IMG/VR virus record: IMGVR_UViG_3300032282_003136
Span: 1 to 22,501 of that record
DNA from: a virus
Length of the DNA: 22,501 bases
Direction: 5' to 3' (one strand)
Part shown: positions 1-5,449 of the stretch, one piece after another
How the letters are laid out: each line of letters starts with the position of its first letter
Position numbering within the stretch: position 1 is the stretch's first letter
The notes under the pieces: model-generated
What the model was told of the DNA's origin: nothing
Database searches by the model: none
The model's input: only the letters and a program-made list of their open reading frames with translations
Position numbers and translations under genes: made by a program

Positions 1-1
1 C

Positions 2-469
2 AAGATCCATCGGGTCGTGGTCGAAGAGGAGCGGGTTAGCCAGCAGAAGGAGCTGCGGATCGTGGACAGCCTGGCGCCGTTGATCCAACAGCACCGGTTT
101 ATCGTTGCCAAGCAGGTGCTGCAGCGCAGCTATGCCGAGGCCGAGCAGGACCCGGAGCATGGCCACCTGCGATCACTGCCCTACCAGCTCTCACGCATCA
201 CAACGGAACGAGGCTGCCTGGAATGGGACGACCGAGCGGACGTGCTTTCGTTTGGGGTGAAGCACTTCCTTGATCTGCTGGCGAAGGATCAGGAGAAGGA
301 GCAGCAGAAGCGGGTGGACGAAGAGGAGGATGCCTTGCTGGAGTTGTTCCTGAGCAATGACGCGAGCGCGATCGACACCCTGGTGCTGGGCGGCCGGCGG
401 CCGGCGCAGCGGGGGCCCCAGGGCGGCGTCACCCGGGAGCCGCGGCCGGTGACAGCGGCGAGGCCCTAG
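2..469 (+). CDS. Terminase large subunit (T7 gp19-like), C-terminal part, cut by the window edge
   Basis: The frame is open from base 2, so the gene begins outside the window and only about 155 C-terminal residues are present; the GTG at 17 is internal. The protein is the ATP-driven DNA packaging motor and nuclease that cuts concatemers and pumps DNA into the prohead. The fragment shows the end of the nuclease domain: a QQHRFIV block, then LSRITTERGCLEWDDRADVL, which matches the T7 gp19 pattern of R-I-T-x-x-R-G-x-L-x-x-D-D-R-x-D; the acidic residues of the DDRAD motif are expected to help bind catalytic metal. A charged helix (KDQEKEQQKRVDEEED) and a low-complexity Gly/Pro/Arg tail follow. 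It lies on the strand opposite to the structural genes, and its TAG overlaps the stop codon of the convergent probable small terminase gene (CTAG at 466-469). Family assignment is firm from motif and context; the upstream ATPase domain is not visible. Confidence 0.85.
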   Translation, partial: KIHRVVVEEERVSQQKELRIVDSLAPLIQQHRFIVAKQVLQRSYAEAEQDPEHGHLRSLPYQLSRITTERGCLEWDDRADVLSFGVKHFLDLLAKDQEKEQQKRVDEEEDALLELFLSNDASAIDTLVLGGRRPAQRGPQGGVTREPRPVTAARP

Positions 470-756
470 GCCGCCCCCTCCACTGGCGGGGTGGGCAGCA
501 CCACCAGGCGGCGCTTCTCCCGGATGCGGCTGCTGTCGATGTTGCCGGCGATCTTCGCGTTCAAGCGCTCCCGCTGCGAAACGCCGATCGAGCTGGTGAT
601 GCCGTTGTGCTTGAGCACCGCCAGGGCCAAGCGCTTGTCCTCATCGGTCGGCACCAGCACCCGGCCGTCCTCGAGGACGCGGACATCGAGGGATTTTTCG
701 ATCTCCTTCAGCAGCTTCGCCTGGATCGACTCCAGCTGTTTTTGGTGGTCGGCCAC
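466..756 (-). CDS. Probable small terminase subunit / DNA maturase A (T7 gp18 position)
   Basis: This 96-residue, highly charged helical protein starts at GTG (754-756). There is no in-frame ATG before the upstream stop. The N-terminus is coiled-coil-like (KQLESIQAKLLKEIEKSLD), followed by a block ending in LALAVLKHNGITSS. This resembles the A-x-x-x-L-K-D-N-G-I segment common in small terminase subunits of T7-like phages, and the length is close to that of T7 gp18 (89 residues). Its role would be recognition of DNA for packaging together with the large subunit, encoded just beyond it on the other strand. The stop codon overlaps the large terminase stop, so the two genes are tail to tail. A 32-bp gap separates its start from the divergent YkuD-domain gene. 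No convincing Shine-Dalgarno sequence is seen. The functional call rests on a short motif and on position; it could be an unrelated small phage protein. Confidence 0.55.
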   Translation of the reverse strand: MADHQKQLESIQAKLLKEIEKSLDVRVLEDGRVLVPTDEDKRLALAVLKHNGITSSIGVSQRERLNAKIAGNIDSSRIREKRRLVVLPTPPVEGAA

Positions 757-788
757 GCTTACATGGGTGCAGACTTCCTGCCCCCATC

Positions 789-1316
789 ATGCCCTCCCTT
801 GTCGGACCGACCAAGACGCCGCACCAGTTTGGCTTCAAGTCTGGCGATCACCACCTTGTGGTCAACGACGACGCTGAGACCCTGAAGGCCTTTGACTTCT
901 ACGGCAACAAGCTGTTCACCATCCCCTGTCTGGCGCGTGGCCAGGGCAACGATGACGAGTGGGAATCGCCAAACACCGACACCCCGCCGGGCCTCTACAG
1001 GGTCGGAACGGTGTGGCGCGACTACGAGAAGCTCGGGGACGTCCCTGCCGCTCTGCCGTGGGATCTACTGCCCTATGGCTGGTTCACACTTGATCTGGAG
1101 GAACTGGAGGCCCAGGAGCGCCGCTACGGACGCGCCGGCATTGCTATCCATGGCGGCGGATCGGCCCTTGGTCCCATTGGCTGCTGGGCTCCTTGCCAGC
1201 CCCTGGTGACCACGCACGGTTGCATCAGGGCCCACAACGCTGATCTGCGCGACAAGATTATGCCCCTGCTGGCCAAGGGCACGGTGTTCGTGTCGGTCTA
1301 CCAGGAGGGTGCTTAG
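789..1316 (+). CDS. YkuD-fold (L,D-transpeptidase-like) protein, possible endolysin
   Basis: This 175-residue protein has no signal peptide or membrane segment. It carries the YkuD signature: IHGGG with His121, then TTHGCIRAHN with His143, the nucleophile-position Cys145 and Arg147. In the YkuD family this Cys/His/Arg set forms or cleaves acyl-enzyme intermediates on peptidoglycan stem peptides. In a phage lysis region it most likely acts on the host wall, either as an endolysin-like enzyme or by remodelling cross-links; the sequence cannot decide which. It is on the plus strand, against the flow of the late genes. It starts at ATG 789, 32 bp from the divergent small terminase gene, without a clear ribosome site. 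Its TAG (1314-1316) overlaps the stop codon of the convergent structural protein gene. No other lysozyme, amidase or glycosidase gene is seen in the lysis region, which favours a lysis role. The only other wall-active domains visible are in the ejection protein at 13329-16595. Confidence 0.75.
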   Translation: MPSLVGPTKTPHQFGFKSGDHHLVVNDDAETLKAFDFYGNKLFTIPCLARGQGNDDEWESPNTDTPPGLYRVGTVWRDYEKLGDVPAALPWDLLPYGWFTLDLEELEAQERRYGRAGIAIHGGGSALGPIGCWAPCQPLVTTHGCIRAHNADLRDKIMPLLAKGTVFVSVYQEGA

Positions 1317-2806
1317 CTCATTGCCTCCTGCGCCACCACATCCACACCAACGTCGGCAGATGTTGCGGCGGGTGTTGTAACGGCAATGGTGAGAGTATCC
1401 GAGAGGTCACCCTTAATGTTGGTGTATAGGGCGAATTGGTTTGAGAGGTCAAGGCTGAGCAGGCCGGATCCGCCAGCTGGGGCGGTAAAGCGATTCACAA
1501 CCTCTCCGCCAGTCATGGCCGTGGCGGAGACGTCTCGCTCTGCAAAGCTGTTTGGAGATCCAAGCGAAGACAGCGGGACGAAACTGCTGCCGGTCAGAGT
1601 AATCGGAACCGTAGGCTGCGATTGAATGATCTCAATTTGGCACAATGCCGATGCAGTAAGCATTAAGCCACGTGGCAGAATTTGGCCACGATTTATCAAC
1701 CCAATCGTATAGCTTTGGCCCGCCACTGGTGCCGCTGCCATTGCGCCGCCAGTAACAATGTCGGCAATCGTCAATGCATTGGTCGTATTGCTTGAAACCC
1801 TTGCCGTGTAAGTGATGCCTCCGTTCACGTATGCCACAAAACGGCCTTTCCATTGGTCAGTTGTCCAGGGAGTGCCGGCAACGGTCAGGCTGGTGGTTGT
1901 GCCAGCCGTGATCGCTGAGGATGCCTGAGTGTATTCAATGGTCCCCATGATCCTGTTGCGAAAGCTAATCAGTGGATACCGCACCGAGTTGGCAGGGACG
2001 GTGCGGCGCGGAGCCTGGGCAGCCATGCCGTAGCCGTATGTAAACCCTCGCTGATCATCTTGGCCGCCCTCAGTTATCACGGAAACACCCCAGTGGATCA
2101 TGTCCTGGACAGATGCCACGGCGGTTGTATTGCGCAGTTCATACCGTACCGGCAGGTTTCCAGTGCGACACCAGGGAAGCGTGTTAGCGGATAGCGTGGC
2201 AACGGAATACTCATGCATGATTAGATCAACGCCACTAATCGTCACCCCAAACCTAACCATGCCACCGCCGTACCAGGCATATTCTATAAAGGGCATCAGA
2301 AGATTGTTCCAGTTAATTGCGGCGATCCTTCCGGCATCGCCGCTCCACTGAGTTAGAGGGACCCTTGTTTCGTTAATAGTGCCGGTCGCGTCAGAACGTA
2401 TAACCACTGCCATCCCCTTTGGGTTTGCGGTAGTTACCAGGCTTCCATTTTGCTCGTGAAATGCTCCATTAGAGTCATCAAAAAACCCAAACCGTTGCAA
2501 CTGTCCCGTGAGTGCAGTGCCAAATACAATCGCCCCTGTTGCCCTTTGTGCTTTGCCAGGCTGATAGCGGTGGTATGGCCGCGACTGCCGGATGGCAATG
2601 TCACCGGCTGCCGTGCTCACCCGCATTCGCACTCCACCAAGCTCCGGTCGGTGGCTGATCGTGGCGCCGCCAACCGTCAGGCTTTGCCACCTTGCCGGCT
2701 GGACGCCGTACTCAAAATCCGCGTCGTAGCTGCTTTGGTGCCGTGTCGTCTTCAATCGCCCAAACACGTCCGTGTGATGGGGATCGAAGGTGATGGCGGA
2801 GCCCAT
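1313..2806 (-). CDS. Phage structural protein, probable tail/fibre-associated, of a family seen in cyanophages
   Basis: This is a 497-residue beta-rich protein with no signal peptide. The N-terminal half contains conserved-looking blocks: RQSRPYHRYQPGK (about 73-85), QRFGFFDDSNGAFHEQNG (about 104-121), a W-Y-G-G-G-M-V-R-F-G stretch (about 178-187) and TGNLPVRYE (about 215-223). From memory, this set occurs in a family of uncharacterised structural proteins of cyanophages and other aquatic phages. The C-terminal half is rich in Thr, Ser and Gly (for example a T-T-T-S-L-T-V run and further T/S-rich strands), as in receptor-binding or decoration proteins. It follows the small membrane-protein genes on the same strand and is less GC-rich than the core genes. 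It starts at ATG 2806, the only start codon after the preceding in-frame stop that I found; ribosome binding signals are poor. Its stop overlaps that of the YkuD-domain gene. A role in host contact is inferred; no enzyme motif is seen. Confidence 0.6.
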   Translation of the reverse strand: MGSAITFDPHHTDVFGRLKTTRHQSSYDADFEYGVQPARWQSLTVGGATISHRPELGGVRMRVSTAAGDIAIRQSRPYHRYQPGKAQRATGAIVFGTALTGQLQRFGFFDDSNGAFHEQNGSLVTTANPKGMAVVIRSDATGTINETRVPLTQWSGDAGRIAAINWNNLLMPFIEYAWYGGGMVRFGVTISGVDLIMHEYSVATLSANTLPWCRTGNLPVRYELRNTTAVASVQDMIHWGVSVITEGGQDDQRGFTYGYGMAAQAPRRTVPANSVRYPLISFRNRIMGTIEYTQASSAITAGTTTSLTVAGTPWTTDQWKGRFVAYVNGGITYTARVSSNTTNALTIADIVTGGAMAAAPVAGQSYTIGLINRGQILPRGLMLTASALCQIEIIQSQPTVPITLTGSSFVPLSSLGSPNSFAERDVSATAMTGGEVVNRFTAPAGGSGLLSLDLSNQFALYTNIKGDLSDTLTIAVTTPAATSADVGVDVVAQEAMS

Positions 2807-2863
2807 GAGTGCACGGCAGATCTGCTCCCCATGCTACGGGGGTGCAGAGCATTCGGCTAAGAC

Positions 2864-3058
2864 CTAGCTCTTGGCCAGCTTGGTGATGATGCCGGCCAGC
2901 ATCTCCAGCGCCCGGTAGCCCTTCACCAGCGCTCGATCAAAGGTGCCGAGGGCGTCGTTGTCGTGAGGCGTGGGGGTGAGGTTCACGATCACCACGGCAA
3001 TGGCGTGCGCCACGGCGCCGGCAATCATCCAGTGCTCGAAACTGTGACCGAGAATCAC
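2864..3058 (-). CDS. Small single-span membrane protein, candidate holin or lysis accessory protein
   Basis: The start is taken as GTG at 3058, because it overlaps the TGA of the upstream gene in the sequence GTGA, an arrangement typical of translational coupling; a longer reading to 3118 would run deep into the upstream gene. The resulting 64-residue protein has one hydrophobic segment near the N-terminus (about residues 10-27, WMIAGAVAHAIAVVIVNL). A TPTPHDNDAL turn follows, then a basic amphipathic C-terminal helix ending ITKLAKS. Small phage proteins with one membrane span, an N-L-T-P-T-P turn and such a tail are common beside lysis genes. The position after the tail fibre corresponds to T7 gene 17.5 (holin). 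Function is inferred from topology and position only. Confidence 0.6.
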   Translation of the reverse strand: MILGHSFEHWMIAGAVAHAIAVVIVNLTPTPHDNDALGTFDRALVKGYRALEMLAGIITKLAKS

Positions 3059-3309
3059 CGCTCTTGCCTCCCTTCCAGCGCTGACAGTCGGGTCTCGTGG
3101 TCGTTGCATCGATCCCATAGGCGATCAATAGAGGCATCCAGCCGTTCGATCGTCTTGTCCAGGTGGGTCAGGCTCTGCGTCAGCAGGGCCAGCGCCGTGG
3201 CCTGCTGGTTATCGGTGTGGCCTCGGGCATGCACCCATCGGTCCAGCTTGCCAAGTAGCCAGCCGGCTCCCAGGACCGCTATGCCGCTGATGGGCTCGGG
3301 GAGTGACAT
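3055..3309 (-). CDS. Small membrane-anchored coiled-coil protein in the lysis region
   Basis: This 84-residue protein starts at ATG 3309. The alternative ATG at 3360 would add 17 residues but lies upstream of, and would be excluded by, the candidate -10 box at 3334-3339. An AGG lies about 8 nt before the chosen ATG. The N-terminus has one hydrophobic segment (ISGIAVLGAGWLLGKL, about residues 8-23). The rest is a long heptad-patterned helix (LLTQSLTHLDKTIERLDASI, then a second helical stretch ending LSALEGRQER). The topology, an N-terminal anchor with a coiled coil on one side, resembles spanin-like or XhlA-like accessory proteins, but no family motif is clear. It is coupled by a 4-nt overlap to the next small membrane-protein gene, suggesting the pair works together, possibly in lysis. 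Confidence 0.6.
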   Translation of the reverse strand: MSLPEPISGIAVLGAGWLLGKLDRWVHARGHTDNQQATALALLTQSLTHLDKTIERLDASIDRLWDRCNDHETRLSALEGRQER

Positions 3310-3326
3310 GGTGGCCTGATGTGCGA

Positions 3327-3360
3327 TGCGGCAATTATACAGGGGTGGATCATGCCGCAA
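3327..3360 (-). promoter_or_regulatory. Candidate promoter with overlapping inverted repeat before the small membrane-protein genes
   Basis: On the minus strand a perfect TATAAT (3334-3339) lies 25 nt before ATG 3309, with TTGCGG (3355-3360) as a possible -35 box at a short 15-bp spacing. Exact 7-bp arms TGCGGCA and TGCCGCA (3353-3359 and 3327-3333) flank the -10 box with a 19-nt spacer and could form an operator or an RNA hairpin. In this GC-rich DNA a perfect -10 stands out, but the spacing is suboptimal and no transcription data exist. Confidence 0.3.
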
Positions 3361-3381
3361 GTTGTCAGGGGCCAGCCGCGA

Positions 3382-3819
3382 TCAGGGAATGACAAATGTA
3401 GAGTCAAGGTTGGCGGATTTAATGTAGCCGCGCAAAAGGGCTTTTTGACTTTCGCTGACAACAGAAGGCTGTAAAATATTAAAAATGCAAGCCTGAAGGG
3501 CTGGCACATTTGGCCTTCCGGCTTTTGCGTCGCCGATTGCTGCAATGAACTCGACACACGCAAGTGCTAGAGGCAGTGAGTTTACTGCTGCCGCCCTGAT
3601 CAGTTGATAGACACTGCTATCAAGGATGCTGTCGTATAGGAGCTGGTAGTCAGGCTGCGGGGGGGGTGTGGGTTCCGCAAGTCGCGGCGTGTTGCCAGCA
3701 TCGAGCCAGGCTTGAAACTTTTGCCATTCGGGAGTACCGTTATTTCTGTCAGGAAGAAACATAGCACTGCCGTTTTCAAGAGGCAGCCTGATTGTATTGT
3801 TGGTGGTGAGTTGATACAT
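3382..3819 (-). CDS. Conserved-type hypothetical protein following the tail fibre
   Basis: This 145-residue soluble protein begins 6 nt after the tail fibre stop. Its N-terminus (MYQLTTNNTIRLPLENGSAM, then PEWQKFQAWLDAGNTP, about residues 29-45) is followed by a proline-rich linker (PTPPPQPDYQLL). This layout (short beta segment, E-W-x-x-F/Y-x-x-W-L-x-x-G-N-x-P, proline linker, helical tail) is often found in small genes just downstream of tail fibres in phages and may reflect a fibre assembly or trimerisation partner. The C-terminal half is helical with few charges. The gene is clearly lower in GC than the core genes, like the adjacent fibre C-terminus. No enzymatic motif is seen; function is unknown. 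Confidence 0.6.
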   Translation of the reverse strand: MYQLTTNNTIRLPLENGSAMFLPDRNNGTPEWQKFQAWLDAGNTPRLAEPTPPPQPDYQLLYDSILDSSVYQLIRAAAVNSLPLALACVEFIAAIGDAKAGRPNVPALQACIFNILQPSVVSESQKALLRGYIKSANLDSTFVIP

Positions 3820-3825
3820 GGTTGG

Positions 3826-5391
3826 TTAAAAGCGGGCTGAGGCGGTCCAGGCTGAAGTATAAAAACCATTACCCGGAGCTGTCAATGTTCCTTCTATATT
3901 AATTGCCTCTGAGTTTACTCCGTAGATGCTTGCCGTGGCAACGTTGAGTAGACTACTGTTGGCCTGCGTCATTGTGGGGGTGGTTCGCATGGAAACCTTT
4001 AGTGGTACATGCAGCGAATAGGTCCAGCCAGTTGTCCCATATACATTAAAACTGGAAGTGCCTCGCTGATAGTACCTCTGACACCGCATCAACGTAAACT
4101 CAAGAGGCGGCCGCTCAAACGGAGTCGCGGCAGCCCCGAGCTCGATTTGTACCTGGGCAATATCAAAGGTGCCGGATTGCTGTCCGAGGCTGCCATTGCG
4201 GGCGTTATATATGGAACCACCGTCAAGCCAAATGTTTAAGACAAGATAATCATCGTTATTAGTGCCCAATACTTTACCACTGATCGAAGGCAATGTTACA
4301 GTGACAGTCACCTTTTGCCAGCTAGTGCCAATGGATACTTTGGCGGTGCCAATGCCATTTACTTCTGCGCTAAATGATCCACCTGTGCCGAAAAACTGTA
4401 TCAGCTCCACGGCAATGCTGCGGGCAGCATCGGCCTTAGCCCAAAAGCTGACCGTTACCTGTTGACCTGCGAAGGTGCGGACATCTTCAATGCGCTGCGC
4501 CATTACCGAATAATTGCCTGCCCCGACAACCGAGCTGACAACCGTGCGGCAGAAGAACTCCGGCTCGCCCGGCACATCAGCCTGTCCCAGTGTGAATGCC
4601 TGACGCGTAACAGTGTGGGTACTGCCGGCACGGTAGGCACCCCACTGGTCCGCTGCATAGCCGTTACCTGTAAAGGTGGTCCCGTCCTGCCAGACGTCGA
4701 AGTTGCCGTTAATGATGCGGTTGCGGAGGCCAGTATTGGTGAGGTAGCGGCCATCGGGATCCACCGGGAAATAGTCCACCCAGTTCCAGGATGCGGCGGT
4801 AGGGGTGCCATAGATGAGCCTGGCCTTCACATCCGTGCCACCGACAAAGCCGGCGGGCTTACCTGACAGCGGGCTAAACGATCCCAGACCGGTGGTGTTG
4901 CTGATCTCGATCCGCTGGCTTGCTGTCGGCGATGCCGGGATATTCGCCACAGCAGCGATGGGCTGATACGGCAGTGCTGCTGCCACGGCGGCAATAGCAG
5001 CATTTGCCGCCGCTGCCGCCGTCGTTGCCGTGGTCACCGCAGAGGCCGTGATGTCAGCCTGCTCCTGGATCACGTAGAGCGATTGCAGGTCGGCCGTGTT
5101 GAGGTCGGCCTGCGTGGGCGGGGAGCCTGGAGCCCAGACCACCAGCTGCGAGCCGTTTGGCGTCTTGCGGATGACTGTGAGCGTTGCCCCTACGGCCGGC
5201 GCAACGGTGGTTTGGATCTGGGTGTTGGAGAGCCAAGAGAATCCGGCGCCTTCCGCCAGTTCTGTCCCGGTTCCCGCGGCAACGTCATAGCCCAAATAAA
5301 CCTTTACGTGGGCTCGCAGGATGAAAGGGAAGCTGACCGAAAACAGACGGGTTGTGCCGTTGCCCGGGGTCTGGGTGTAGGCGTAGGCCAA
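3826..5391 (-). CDS. Tail fibre protein with T7 gp17-type N-terminal attachment domain
   Basis: This 521-residue protein is close in length to T7 gp17 (553). Residues 1 to about 112 match the T7 fibre attachment domain: a Y-x-x-x-x-G-x-x-x-x-F-S-V-x-F-P-F start, a strand-rich middle, then L-N-x-A-x-L-Q-S-L-Y-V-I-Q-E-Q-A-D. An Ala-rich helical segment follows (about 115-145), probably the trimeric shaft start. From about 230 a receptor-facing part begins with RNRIINGNFDVWQDGTTF, then a jelly-roll-like domain ending AQVQIELGAAATPFERPP, as in carbohydrate-binding regions of phage and cyanobacterial surface proteins. The start is TTG at 5391: the next in-frame stop is only 21 nt upstream and no ATG or GTG is available, while homology to gp17 begins at once. 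The last 200 codons are markedly lower in GC than the N-terminal part, suggesting exchange of the receptor-binding tip. Confidence 0.85.
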   Translation of the reverse strand: MAYAYTQTPGNGTTRLFSVSFPFILRAHVKVYLGYDVAAGTGTELAEGAGFSWLSNTQIQTTVAPAVGATLTVIRKTPNGSQLVVWAPGSPPTQADLNTADLQSLYVIQEQADITASAVTTATTAAAAANAAIAAVAAALPYQPIAAVANIPASPTASQRIEISNTTGLGSFSPLSGKPAGFVGGTDVKARLIYGTPTAASWNWVDYFPVDPDGRYLTNTGLRNRIINGNFDVWQDGTTFTGNGYAADQWGAYRAGSTHTVTRQAFTLGQADVPGEPEFFCRTVVSSVVGAGNYSVMAQRIEDVRTFAGQQVTVSFWAKADAARSIAVELIQFFGTGGSFSAEVNGIGTAKVSIGTSWQKVTVTVTLPSISGKVLGTNNDDYLVLNIWLDGGSIYNARNGSLGQQSGTFDIAQVQIELGAAATPFERPPLEFTLMRCQRYYQRGTSSFNVYGTTGWTYSLHVPLKVSMRTTPTMTQANSSLLNVATASIYGVNSEAINIEGTLTAPGNGFYTSAWTASARF

Positions 5392-5449
5392 GGCAAGCTC
5401 TGCAGCCGTGTATCACTTTATTGTGGGGCCGCCGCCGCCGGCTACAAGG

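Noticed and set aside
491-885. Two overlapping plus-strand frames (491-877 and 607-885) between terminase and the YkuD gene
   Set aside because: They lie opposite the minus-strand 96-residue gene, which has a more natural protein composition and a small-terminase-like motif, and they run into the start of the YkuD gene. The call is not absolute because no homology search was possible.
3055-3360. Longer reading of the coiled-coil membrane protein from ATG 3360
   Set aside because: The extra 17 residues run through the inverted repeat and the TATAAT box and look unlike a protein N-terminus; ATG 3309 has an AGG at a fitting distance.
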